From assembly GCA_019828595.1 (NCBI GenBank), contig JAHQRK010000001.1, forward strand, positions 2,294,001-2,358,000: a stretch of 64,000 nt of DNA, written 5' to 3'. The stretch's first letter is position 1; every line of letters begins with the position of its first letter. A program made the translations under genes and the position numbers. Origin of the DNA: Aphanomyces cochlioides (lineage: Eukaryota; Oomycota; Saprolegniomycetes; Saprolegniales; Verrucalvaceae). The notes under the pieces were generated by a model. That model worked only from the letters and a program-made list of their open reading frames with translations, was not told where the DNA came from and did no database searches. This document shows, piece after piece, positions 31,564-42,357 of this stretch.

Positions 31564-32566
31564 ATGACGCGAGAAGGCCGACCCATGACGGTCCAGCAGG
31601 TACATCAGAGGCCATTTGCTCGTGATGGTTCCATTACAGGAGGAAACGATCTGTATCACGTTTCAATATACCCATGAGCATGAGGCTCAAGATACAAATA
31701 ATGTGGCGGCCGATTTGGAATCGCTTGTCGAAATGGACTTGAACGTGTACGTGGAGACAGAAGAGGCACTGGATTTCGATCCCTCTGTCTCGCTTGAAAC
31801 TCTGGTACGTCGTTGCTTGTATTGCCTCATTGACTGTGCAATCTAGGCACTGCAGAGCCCACATGGGAGCTTTCTCAATGCACCGTCCTCATCATGGCTC
31901 GAAGAAAACAACGAAGAAGATTCAGAGGCGATAAGGAGCGATCGACGTCGATTATCACTTAGAAAAGGTGGGCAAGTTACCGATCCTGCCATCCCAAGAT
32001 ACATCGATGCTAGAGCTCTTCCAACAAAGAATAAAAGCACAAGATCTGTCGTCGCCAGACCCAGCAAGTCGCGACGCAAGGACAACCCGAAGGCCTTCGT
32101 TTGAGCAACCAGAGTACGACTTGGCATCCCCGCTCGCATTACCACCTTCGCCATCGTTCTACAGCCCACCAAATGACGATGACGAAGCTAACAATCAAGA
32201 TGATGCGAAAGCAGTCGATACAAAGAGCAAGGCGAGCCCCGGCGCAAAGCTCCAACGGACCCGCAAAGCAAAGCATGGCGGTATTTATTCTCTCCTCTTG
32301 AAAGGCATCAAGCGCACAGACGACGACGCGGGCTTGCTGGTTGACCCAGCCAAAGACAGTACGATGCTTCACGCTGTTTTATTGAAATGAAAAATTCTGT
32401 AGACGAAAACGCGCACCCCGACACTCCAATTCCATCCAAGGTATATTGAAGCTACACCGTTGTCTAAATTATTACGGGGTTGTTTTTGTAGTTCTTGTCG
32501 CCGTCGCCGTCCAAGATGCAAGTTCGACATGGCGGCATTTATCGCATGCTCCGGGAGAAAACATAG
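31564..32566 (+). CDS. Unknown protein with two HGGIY motifs
   Basis: No known family. The best model starts at ATG 31564 (MTREGRPMTVQQ), splices to the frame EETICITFQYTHEHE, and continues over introns at about 31805, 31970, 32360 and 32442 to the stop at 32564-32566. Some introns are only about 31-43 nt. A simpler start at 31625 is possible. The protein is acidic and disordered-looking in the middle (NNEEDSEAIRSDRRRLSLRK; SPSFYSPPNDDDEANNQDD) and carries two copies of a short motif, KHGGIYSLLLKG and RHGGIYRMLREKT, the second at the very C-terminus. The repeated motif suggests a short peptide that docks to a partner. Regulatory or scaffold role is a guess. Confidence 0.55.
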
Positions 32567-32684
32567 CCTAACCACCATGAACTTGGAATAAATATGTCTA
32601 CTGTACATTGCGGCGTTCACGACATCAACTTTTGTTCGACCACGCTCATAACACAATTGGTTTCTCGACGGAGCGACGGGGGAC

Positions 32685-34070
32685 ATGATCGAAACTGCCA
32701 GGGGAATTGACAGACCAAGTAGGCTGCAAAAGATCCTTGTCATTGTGGAATTATCGATGGCGATGGCAAGTGCAGCAGCAGTGCGAGATCCCCGACAAAG
32801 GATGAATGCTCCACAAGTTGCCCGTGCCAACGTTATCGAGGACGAAACTGCAGGCGAAAACCCACAAGTCGATGATTTGGCTCCGAAGTTGTCGGCGCAG
32901 TCCACGGAAAATCTACTTCGGATGCTGGAATGCCTCGTATGCAAGGACTATCTCACCACGCGTCCAATGCACACAGCATGCTGTGGCGCTGTCTTCTGCA
33001 AGCGCTGCATTGTTGCATGGATACGTAGCTATTTAAACTGTCCAGTTTGCCGAGCGAACCACAGTCTCAGCATGCTAACTCCAGCTCGACACGTCCAGCG
33101 CATTGCTTCTGAGTTGAAGAACGACCTTTGTCCTCCTGAAGACAATACAGTCAACGATGCAGCCCCGCCAGCTCAGGGAGAGAATCAAGACGAGCCTCGC
33201 AACAATGCAGTCCATGTCATCCCGAACGGTAAATTCTGTCTGGAAATTTAAATTTTCATGAAATTCGTAGATCCCCCGAACCAAGTCAACAACAATCGCG
33301 GCGGCGGTAAATTGCATCATGTTGTTCAAGAGCGATACTCATTCATATTCATTGTAGTTGCCATCGATCCATTAGACGTGGCGTTGAGAATCGTTCCAGC
33401 TCGCGACGGCAATGTCTGCCAGTGCCATTTTGGTCTTGGACGCCGTGGCAATTTTGTGTTTTATTTTCGCGAGCTAAACCATCCCATGTGCATTGCAATG
33501 CGTCAAAAAGATGAAGTTGACGGCAGCGTTGTCGTCAACATCAAGACGCGCGAAGGTCGCCTTTTAGCCGTCCTGGAACGTCGTCCAGGCTGTCTTCATT
33601 ATGTGGCATCCACAGCTGACGGCGATTCAGAGATTTTTGCCATGGACGCATCAAGTAAAGACGCAGTCGTTGTGCTGCCGCGAATCAACGAAATTGACGC
33701 AGTTGAACGAATGATGAGGCCATATGAGCCGAGAAGTCGACGCGATTCGATTGCCAACCAACTCCATCGTCCAGACTTGAAACGTGTAATGTCATTTCAG
33801 GAACGATCAGAGCCAGCTTGGACGTACGATCGATGTGTCACATGGTGCCGCGCGAATGGCCGCTGTGCGAGCGAAATGGCCACAAAATTGCTCTTGGTTG
33901 GATCGCGACACGACAAACCGTTGCTGATGATGGCTCCACTGCCAGCCAAGAACGAGCTTTACATCTTGGACTTTGCATACCCGATCTCCCCTCTCCAAGC
34001 TTTTGCTATCGGATTGAGTGCTTTGGATCGCCAGCGCCATTTTCTCCAGCCTCGACGAGAGATGCCATAA
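32685..34070 (+). CDS. RING finger protein with Tubby-like C-terminal domain
   Basis: A probable E3 ubiquitin ligase. The RING starts at LECLVCKD and continues TACCGAVFCKRCIVAW and LNCPVCRANHSL, giving eight Cys/His candidates in C3HC4-like spacing. After two short introns (about 33230-33273 and 33307-33356, each starting GTAAATT) comes a C-terminal domain of about 235 residues. It ends LYILDFAYPISPLQAFAIGL, which matches the last strand and buried helix of the Tubby/LURP/scramblase fold, with IKTREGRLLAVLERR and RVMSFQERSEPAW before it. Tubby domains bind phosphoinositides or membranes, so this could be a membrane-linked ligase. The start is uncertain: ATG 32685 is first in frame, ATG 32758 is an alternative. 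The stop lies 30 bp from the stop of the next, convergent gene. Confidence 0.75.
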
Positions 34071-34100
34071 TTCCATGATCTAAGTATTGTTTTACAATCG

Positions 34101-36669
34101 TTAAATCGATGATGATGTGACGGCCTCGAGTGCTATGCCTAAGTGTTGTAGATACGACGGATGAAGATGCGTGCCATCAAGTTCAAAAGCTGGTAGCAGC
34201 TATTTTTCACGTTGAGAAGAGTGGCAGGAGAATGTTCACCTTGTTGTCTGGTGTCAGAAAGACGTCGTAAAAATCCAGCCACTTGCAAAATGAACTGGCA
34301 TCAACAAGGCGTTTAAAGTGTGAATTGTACAACTGAACGAGATGGCGAGTTTCATTGAGCACGGGGACAATCGGATGAATATATGCCTACAAGCATCATG
34401 AGGTTATGCATGTAAAGATCGTACGCGGAAGCCGCGAGTTCGAACTAGATCGCAAAGTACATCCATAAAGATTGAAATCGTACGGACCATTCCTTCATCG
34501 ATACTCTAAATGCACAGAGTCAAGCAATTAATTTAGAATTGGTCGGCTTACTTCATATCGGCACTTCTCGACGGCCACGAGAATGCCCTCTCGACAGTCA
34601 ATTTCTCCAAATAGGAACACAACTGACGCTCCACTTGGAATCGTCTCGACCATGTTGAAAAAGTTGGCCTTGGGGTAGAAATTTGATTCTTTTCGCAAGT
34701 GCCCTAGACAAAAGAGTGTGAAATAATGACTTGGGAACGTGAAGTACAATGCTTCAATCCTGTAACAAGCGCAGGGCATAGAACATGCTCTTGACCATGT
34801 ACGCTGACACTACGCCAAGCCGTAGCTAGTGTATGGGAGTCGCCACAAACATAAATCGGTCGGGGTGGTGCTAAAGTTGACGGAATGTGGAGCTTTGGGA
34901 TGCATAGCAACTGGGAAATACAACAATAATATGCATGCTCATTGCGAATAGACGTCGTGTGAAGCGCGTGACCGTAGAGATAACGCACTGGTCCAAATAA
35001 CGCAAGCAAGGCCGGTAGAGGGCGAAGGCATCCTTGCGTAAATAGGACCTACAACAAATAAAGAAGTCACGTGAAGTAAGTTGGTACGTTTGAAATACCT
35101 TGACTAGAGTGCACACCAATGCTATGAAATCCAATTGCTCTGGCGTCAAATCTATCGCTCTCGTTTCTCCAAACTGGACGCTGCCGACGGAAACATGAGA
35201 GTTTTTCCAAGTCAGAGACGGAGATGTATCATTCCAGAGGCCACGCGCATCTTTGAGATCGGTGCATTCTGCCAAGACACAAGATATAGAGGCACACGAT
35301 AAGCTCTCGACGGCCATGTCGCTGTTCTTGTCAAAAAATATCTTCATGCATGCAAACGCTTCGTCGTATTTTGCACAAACTTCCAAAGCGTGAACATAAT
35401 TTAAAACATAAGTTGTGTCATGCGGAGCAGCTTTGACGGCTTGTCTAAAACATGCCAAGCAAGCTGGAGACAGGTTCAGAAAATCGATGGTGCCCGAAAG
35501 CTTCCTACCGTTCATTGCACCATGGTCTTTAGTAACAGTGGCAAGGTAGGCATATACAGCAGCAGTCGAGTGGACAGATGGGTCCAACGCTTGATTTAAA
35601 TACTCAAGTCCTCTCGGAGAGTTCAAAAATGACGCACACTTGGCTTGGACTCCTAGACGCAAATTAATCAAATATTGGCGCTGCAATACGTTTGTCCTGC
35701 GGGCGACCGACGAGAACTTTCAATATCATTTGAATTGCTTCCGCAGGTTTTCCACGGTCGTGGGCAATCTGACTGTATAATGCAATGGCGTCGAGATCGC
35801 TTTCATTCGAGTCTGCCAGCACTTCGCGTGCAAGTGCAATAGCCACCTCTTGACTTGCAATGCCGCCTTTGTACATCGCTTCGGCAAGTAGAATTTTCGC
35901 TTCATGGTTCAGGGGCAGCTATCGCATTCGGTGAAGTTGTCACAACGTCAGGATGGAGCACGGACGTTTAGATTTTGTTTCGGGGTCAAAATTTGTTGTA
36001 AAGTTTCTGCTGCAACGGTCGAATGCCCCATAGCTAACTCGCATTTTGCTCGTTGCAACAAAAGTTGCGGCGCCGCGACGCTTGATTGCTTTGTTGCTTC
36101 CACGAGTGACAGCATGCGGTTGATTGTTTGCTTGGCTTTGACCCATAGGAAGCTCTGCATATATAAATCCGCCATTCCTTGTAGCGCCGCGATGTTTGAT
36201 GGATCAAGTTCGTTCAGGATTGTTTCCCACACTACCGAGGATGAGAAACATGCATCGTGCGGTTGGTGACGTACGTGCCCTGGCCGAACGCCAAGCTTGT
36301 TTTTCCTTATGTTTGTCAGCAAGTGCCAGAATTGTATCGACTGCATGAGAAGTTTGAGACGCTGCTGGTGATGAAGGCCGCAACGTAAGAGTAAGCTCAC
36401 AGGTGTCCTACAAGCATCCATGACACGAGCGCACGAAACCAAGTTACATCAAAGAGCAAGCGAGAGAGCTTTTTGTCCTTGTTGAGTGACTGGTTGGTCG
36501 ATTGCAAATGAACATCTAGTGAGTCTGACGAGAGTTTTGCGTGAAACTTGGCGTTGTACGCTTCTACAAATAATGCGACAGCTTCTTTGACATACACAAC
36601 TGTCGTCTTGGACACGAACGTCCATTCAGCGTACGCTGGTGGGGGTTTGAAGTGCATGTAGAGTTTCAT
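34101..36669 (-). CDS. TPR-repeat protein with C-terminal SGNH hydrolase-like domain
   Basis: From ATG 36669 (MKLYMHFKPPPAYAEW) the N-terminal two thirds form tetratricopeptide-like helices (ALQGMADLYMQSFLWVKAKQ, LALYSQIAHDRGKPAEA-type repeats, LACFRQAVKAAPHDTTYVLN). The C-terminal third resembles SGNH/GDSL hydrolases: YVCGDSHTLATAWR holds the nucleophile-type GDSH block, VVFLFGEIDCREG is the central block, and LDGTHLHPSYLQHL carries the terminal Asp-x-x-His pair. Around ten short introns. The catalytic residues look intact, though substrate is unknown. I recall similar TPR-SGNH proteins in algae and oomycetes, but did not search. An octamer near-match (ATCCGGAA) lies 35-42 bp upstream of the start. 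Confidence 0.75.
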
Positions 36670-36979
36670 CCAGGATCTGTGACTGTTGCGAGAAGGGAAA
36701 CGTATCCGGAACCTTTCTTAATGCCCCATGATCTACCGCAGTCCAGCGTTCTCATTAATCTGTCCTCTATCTCTTCAGGCGTGGGCGATTGTTGTGTGTT
36801 TGGAGGTGCCGTTTCAGACTGTGTCCTGTGGTTCATGCATGTCGTGAAAAAGCGCGACACGAGACAACGCAAGCATATTCATACACACCACCTTCATTTT
36901 TGTCATGGTCCTTACAATCCTCTAGGGACTACATGAAAACACGAAAGTGACAGATGCGGCTTGACTTTGACGACCACAT
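36670..36979. other. Intergenic, promoter side of the TPR-SGNH gene
   Basis: Carries the octamer variant ATCCGGAA at 36704-36711. Otherwise I see nothing but the 3' flank of the next small gene. Confidence 0.35.
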
Positions 36980-37123
36980 TTATTCGCTGCTGGTGGACTT
37001 CTTCAAGTTGGCGTAGAAGTTTTCGATCTTCTTCAAGTCGTTGCTGGCATAGCCCTTCCACACAAAGCCCAAGCCAACTCCGAGGGCAACGGCGATACCG
37101 AGTTCAATCTTCGCGCTGGGCAT
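36980..37123 (-). CDS. Cytochrome c oxidase subunit 5C/6C-like protein, 47 residues
   Basis: A complete ATG-to-TAA frame of only 47 codons, intronless. It has an N-terminal single membrane helix (IELGIAVALGVGLGFVWKG) followed by a charged tail with FYANLKK. This layout and the G-rich helix followed by W-K and an F-Y pair resemble plant COX5C and animal COX6C, small inner-membrane subunits on the outside of complex IV. Codon usage is strongly biased to C-ending codons, as in highly expressed genes. With so short a protein the identification is moderate; another respiratory-chain supernumerary subunit is possible. Confidence 0.6.
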   Translation of the reverse strand: MPSAKIELGIAVALGVGLGFVWKGYASNDLKKIENFYANLKKSTSSE

Positions 37124-37517
37124 CTTCCTGGAAACTGTTGGTTCTCGAAATGCAACGAAACCCCACCGTCAGTTCACTCGCATTAAGATCGATCGCGTAC
37201 TTAGCGTCCTTGTTTATACTGAAGCTTTGCACATTTATACTCTACCAAGTGAAATTTTTATTGGCGAACTTAATGTGTACTCGCATTTATATCGTAATAT
37301 ATTCGAATAAATACGCCTGTTTACCACGTCAAGGTTTGTAACTCTTTTGTTGAGGGGGTTGTATGGGAAAGCCTTTGAACTCTCCTCCTTTGGATATTTT
37401 TCGCCACAATGCTCCTCAATTGATTCATTAAGAGCGGGCCAAACTTTTCACCGATGACTGTGAGCAAACTTTAATCTCCTTGGCATATTTTACCTATTGG
37501 TAATGGCAGGAGTGTGT
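37124..37517. other. Spacer between the COX5C-like gene and the mariner element
   Basis: AT-rich; contains the promoter of the COX5C-like gene. I see no gene or repeat. Confidence 0.35.
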
Positions 37518-37519
37518 TA

Positions 37520-39344
37520 CTACTCTGGTCCATAAAGAAAGTCCCATATTTTGACTTGATTAAAGTATACTTGTGTCTAAAAGTAACTTAATGTTTGTAT
37601 GCAACCTTCAAAACAAATATATCAACACGAAAATATAATGCAATATTATTCTTTTGCTGGGAAAGGGAATTCAAGTGTTCAAGTCCGCGGTTGAAGATTG
37701 ATTGATCACACTTGACATTGAACGTCGTCAAATCCTCGATGGCATCTTTTCTCAAATGGGGGATCTTGTAATCGTTGCCACCATTGACTTCAATCGACAT
37801 CTCCATAACTTTTTGCAGTGATATGAAGTTTTTCGAAAGAGTCTCACAAGGCAGCTCATTAAAGGAGCTTTCAACAGCATCAACAAGTTCCTCGATCGTT
37901 CGAGTACACTTTTGATACTGAAGACTTTGAACAGCGTTAAAATAACCTAAGTCTAAAATATTAAAGTCTAGACTCTGTGGGGGCTGATTTGCCACCTCGA
38001 TCCCTTCAATGCATGCAGCTTCAACGTCTTTGTCGTCACACACTTATGCGGACTCGCGTTGTCTTGCTGGAGAAATATCGTTCCCATTTGGTCTCGGACG
38101 GGAAATTTGGCCTTGATTGCGGGAATAACCTTGTCAAAAATCATGGCTTGGTACGTGTCAGAGTTGACTGGTTGCAACGACAAAACAGGGGCCTCCTTGG
38201 CACGGTACTTGCTACCACGCTTGGCAAGAGTAGTCTCAACAAAAGGCCAGACGCCAATCTTCCCGTCAAAAATCTTCTTCCTGGTATAGTCGTAACGAGG
38301 GCGTGCAACGGCGGCCAAAAACATCACTTTCGTCACAAAGCGTCTTGACTTTCCAGAGCGGCGCGGGACAACTTCGTCGTCATAGGCGTAAATCCCTCTT
38401 TTAACCTTCGTCAAGAAAAACCACTTTTTATCGATATGCACGTACGAGTGCATATTGACGAAGGCGTGGTTTTCTCTCGTCGAAGGTTGCAGAAATGACA
38501 TTGCATGGTGGAGCTTTCTTTCGGTGTGGACTTCACTCAAACTTGGCTTCAAGTAGCTTGACCGTCCCTTCAAGCGGTTGCCTCCCTTCATGTGGCGAAT
38601 GAGAGTTGTTTTTGGAACGCCTGAGTGCTCTGCAAGTGATCGAAGCGTCTGCCGATCTTGCATTTCTGTCCCCTTCACATCTTGTTCGATCTTCTCGGGC
38701 AAGCGGATTTTCTTGCGTCCACAATTGCCTAAAATATTAAAACTGTTAGAATTGACTTCTCTTTTACACAATATTTATAATCAAAATATCGAATTTCAGA
38801 AGTAATACCTGCCATTTTGTTGGAGATGTCCGCGAGCGCACCGCCGCGAAGAATCGAGCGTCGAGCGCGGACCCACACACGAGATATTGTTTTCCAATGA
38901 AGTTGAAACACACGAGCAGTGTCGGAAAGTGCACCATGCGGGAGTTGACCGTCGACGGATTGCTCTAGGAGCGCCTCGTAGATGGCTCGCCGCTCGTCGG
39001 CGTTGAGCTTTCGATGGCCTTGTTTGGACCCGGCTGACGCCTGCATGACGAGCGAATGTTTGGGAGACATTGACTTGAGCAGTAGAGTGTCTTGCACTTG
39101 GAAAGGAGAGGCAAAGTTGAGAAATGAACTGCCACCGTAAAGTTTTATTGCTTTACGCTGTGGACCATGAACTTTGAATGGCCATAGCTCTGTCGTCCTT
39201 GGGGGTTGGAATGATCAAAAACTAGCCAATCAAAGACGAGATTTCGCGCTGTTTGATAAGCCAATCAGCACCTAGATTCCGTGTGAATTAGAAAAATCCC
39301 GTCAATCAAAAGTCAAATGGTACTTTAATTATGGACCAGAGTAG
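37520..39344. mobile_element. Tc1/mariner DNA transposon (plant-mariner/DD39D type)
   Basis: An 1825-bp element flanked by TA on both sides (37518-37519 and 39345-39346). The terminal inverted repeats begin CTACTCTGGTCCATAA at 37520 and, as reverse complement, at 39344. They stay similar for about 40 bp (including TTTGACTT), close to Stowaway-like termini. It encodes one transposase on the minus strand. The copy is complete at both ends and only lightly damaged, so insertion was fairly recent. Confidence 0.9.
37588..39070 (-). pseudogene. Mariner transposase with one frameshift
   Basis: Starts at ATG 39070 (MSPKHSLVMQASAG), has an N-terminal helix-turn-helix region (LSDTARVFQLHWKTISRVW), and one GT-AG intron of about 87 nt (about 38815-38729). 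A second DNA-binding part (LRSLAEHSGVPKTTLIRHMK) follows. The catalytic core shows VHIDKKWFFL (first Asp), LQQDNASPH (second Asp) and QPPQSLDFNILDLGYF (third Asp, the plant-mariner signature). Immediately after the second Asp, in a GTGTGTG run near 38040, the frame shifts by two bases, so the copy is inactive as read. Everything else is open, so this may be a single recent lesion or a sequencing slip. Confidence 0.85.
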
Positions 39345-39691
39345 TACATCACACTTCGTTGCTAAAATTTAAGAAGATGGCCGATCTGATTGAATCACTT
39401 CAGATGAAATTGCATGTGGGATGAGTAGTACGAGCATCAGTAGATCCATTACGTTTAAGTTGATCCGATCTGTAATTTTTAGCAAATTTCCCACAGCCAA
39501 ATTGGAGCCCCTCCATTTTTGCCCCCCCCCCCAAATTATCATTGTCGAACTTCGGTTTCATCACGTTTCTTTATGCCAAGGCACTTGACAAGGCGCAAGA
39601 TTCACTTTTATGTGTTGACTATTTATCCTCTAAAATGCTCGTACATTTTTTAGATGCTCGCAAGAGAGAAAGAATGGAAACAGCTTTTTAA
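39345..39691. other. Spacer between two transposons
   Basis: AT-rich sequence with an 11-base C run at 39522-39532 and no gene. Confidence 0.5.
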
Positions 39692-39939
39692 GAGCATCAT
39701 TACGTGTTGGCTATCGCCATCACTATTTGTCAAATATAGCAATCGAAGCTGAAATTATAGCCAATGACCAGATTAGCAGCCTTGCTATTTGCTATTGCCA
39801 TTGGTTAAATCGGGTCTGTTGGCTATTTGGCACGCCAAATATGGCTTGTTGGATAGAGGGGCAAACTTCGAAATCGTAGTTTTTGATGCTTCGAAAAGAA
39901 GGAAAAGAAGGCGAAGACGCGACCTTTCAGGGATAGACA

Positions 39940-40462
39940 TGACTTCACGCGGTCCCAATTATCGGCCCTACGAAGACAAAGCCTTGTGCCAAGCGTGGGT
40001 GGACGTCAGCACTGATGCAATCATTGGTCGTAACCAAGAAGAGAGTACGTTTTATACTCAAGTTCAATCGGCCTTTGACAAACGCATCGAATCATAAGAG
40101 TGCGATGTTTAGCGCAATCTTGTGGAAACGACGACAGTTGCGCATCCTCCGACAATGATAATGATTTCGAATTGCGCGAGCTTGTACCAGAGCCACAGCG
40201 ACCGATTGGTATTCGTAGAGCCCAAGCTGCACAGCTCCAACAGAAATTGCTGGCGAGACAGGTTGCTGCAGCTGAGACTATGGCCAATACAGCAGTTCGA
40301 CGAATTGCGGTTGCTGAGGAATACAATGAAATGCATCTCTTCCAAATGCAACATCCAGACACTGACTTGGAAGCACAAGAATATGTGCGTTTGCGTCAAG
40401 CTGAAGTTTTGGCTCGTTTGCGACTGAATAACTCCAATGCTGGCAACGTTCACAACATTTAA
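39940..40462 (+). pseudogene. Harbinger Myb/SANT-like accessory gene, broken
   Basis: ATG 39940 begins MTSRGPNYRPYEDKALCQAW, the start of the Myb-like domain that accompanies Harbinger transposases and brings them to the element ends. The frame stops at 40097 inside this domain. A second open part (about 40110-40462) supplies only the C-terminal helix-rich tail, with LQQKLLARQVAAAETMAN and NEMHLFQMQHPDTD. The middle of the protein is missing, so there is an internal deletion as well as a frame break. Confidence 0.7.
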
Positions 40463-40520
40463 CCGGTTGTGATATGTAGATTCTGTTCCAATGCACGATA
40501 GTATTTAAGATAATACAGGT

Positions 40521-41865
40521 CTATTGCTGCAATCCTTTCACTGCCCAAATGTGATCGATTATGTCGCCTCTCAACTTGCTGTGGCGTATAGCATCGCGCA
40601 ATCTATGTTCGATGTTTATGACCTGAGCAAGGTTGGGAGGGATCGCTAGTATGTTGGGATCAAGAACATTCGCCAATGGAGTGATTGCGTGGAAGCGTAA
40701 AGCATGCCCATCGTCAAACAAAGTTGTATCGTCGTCAACACACTCGCTTTCGACAATCATGTTGTGTAGTACAATACACGCCCTCATTACCATCTTCATC
40801 ATATTGATTCCCCACAGACGGTACGGGCGACTGATAATACCCCATCGTGATTGAAGGACGCCAAATGCACGTTCTATATCCTTACGAGCCGCGGAATGAG
40901 CTGTGTTAAAATTTTTTGTCTTGTTGCAAGTTGGGGTCGCAGTGGTTTGACAAACGTAGACCATTCGGGATAGATGCCATCAGTAAGCAAGTACGGGAGA
41001 TTGTAGACATTTCCTATCGTATTGCATGATTCACGCATTGTCGGTGCGTCCTACACATACCGTTTACTTTGTATTCGATGACAGGAGTTCGCCCTTCGAT
41101 CATGGAATCAAACAGGTTTGAGTGTTGCAGGATGTTGATGTCATTCAGCGATCCTGGTAGTCCGAAATGACAATGCCAAATACGAAGGTTCACATCGGCC
41201 CATGCTTCAAGTACAACTATCGTTCTTTTGCCCTTGCCTTGGTATTGTCCAGCATGAGCAGTCGGACATTTGGACCATTCCCAGTGCATGCAGTCTAAAG
41301 ATCCAAGCATCCCTATGAAGCCACGCCGGCTATTGAGTTCAAGGAGCCGCTTAACATCGTCCGAATTTGGCTCTCGTAGATACACAGGTCCAAAGCAAGA
41401 CACAATGGCAGAGCAGAATCGCTTCAGTGATTCGACGGCAACGTTTTCACTGAGTTCAAGATTGTCATCGAGTGAATCAGCAGAGGCTCCGTACGCCAGC
41501 ATTCGCAACGCAGCCATGGTTTTAAGTAGTGGATGGAGGCCCGGTTTACCAGCAGCGTTTCTTCGTTGTGTAAAGTACTTATCGTGACCAACCACTGCAT
41601 TGTAGACTCGCAAAAAGGCTGGTTTTGACATTCGAAACCTACGGCGAAAGTCTCTGTCATCGTACACTGCATTGCTGTGAAAGTATTGTTCCTTCAACCG
41701 TTGAACCTTGCCTTGTGGGTCACGACGCTTGTTTGCTGCTCTCAGTCGATGTGGCTTGATGGTTTTAATGTTGTTCACAAGTAGGTGCTCCATGAAGAAT
41801 GCCTCCTCGTCTTCGCCGTCGTCGAGAAGTTGGTGGAGGTGGCTCTCTCGTCCGTTCGTATTCAT
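40521..41865 (-). pseudogene. Harbinger DDE transposase, at least two frameshifts
   Basis: From ATG 41865 (MNTNGRESHLHQLLDDG) an open frame runs through the N-terminal region and RFRMSKPAFLRVYNAV, LRMLAYGASADSLDD and the catalytic GMLGSLDCMHWEW (first Asp) and VLEAWADVNLRIWHCHFGLP (second Asp). After EYKVNGM it breaks near 41030. A second frame holds LLTDGIYPEWSTFVKPLRPQ, and a third (40521 to about 40920) holds AARKDIERAFGVLQSRWGII (catalytic Glu) and CIVLHNMIVE. The copy is therefore inactive as read. Confidence 0.85.
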
Positions 41866-42023
41866 AGCACGTCAGTTTCGTGAATACGACGAATGGGATC
41901 TCAAGTCACGATATAGCCAATGATATAACTCGCACTGCTGTGAGAATTGACCCTTAGCTATAGCTATCTGCTAAAGCCATTTCCAAATTTGGCTATAGCA
42001 ATAGCCAACACGTAATGATGCTC

Positions 42024-42357
42024 TAAGGAATTGCAACCCAATTCCAGCCAACCTCACCCTCTGAAGGAATCTTCTTGATTCAAGATGTATCAGAGTCTAT
42101 ATCCGGAGGTGCTTCAACGAGCGAGAGTTTAGTAGTCCATTAATAAATCTCCTCTGTAATGATCAAGTTTTCTCCAGGTTTCTGCATATCAGACCTCATG
42201 TCCTGCTAAACCCACGCCGTTTCGTGTCGAACTGAGCCCTTTAGTCATTTGAGGAATTCTGATTGGTCAATAATGAGCTTGATATTTATCGTTTGTCAGT
42301 TTCACAAAACCGTCAACTCGCGAAAGGCAGCATAGAGTGGCAGCGCAGATCGAATAC
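42024..42357. other. Intergenic region right of the Harbinger element
   Basis: Contains an octamer variant ATCCGGAG at 42102-42109 and an inverted CCAAT at about 42254-42260. No gene seen. The frame of the downstream gene is open to 42337, which could hide a first exon. Confidence 0.3.

Larger units (their letters stand above)
39692..42023. mobile_element. PIF/Harbinger DNA transposon
   Basis: A 2332-bp element bounded by TAA on both sides (39689-39691 and 42024-42026), the 3-bp target duplication typical of the superfamily. The inverted repeats begin GAGCATCATTACGTGTTGGC at both ends. It carries the two expected genes, divergently named here by strand: a Myb/SANT-like DNA-binding gene (+) and a DDE transposase (-). 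Both are broken. The termini are still nearly identical for 25 or more bases. Confidence 0.9.

Noticed and set aside
32369..32944. 191-codon minus-strand frame
   Set aside because: Spans the end of one plus gene and the start of the RING gene, both with better support.
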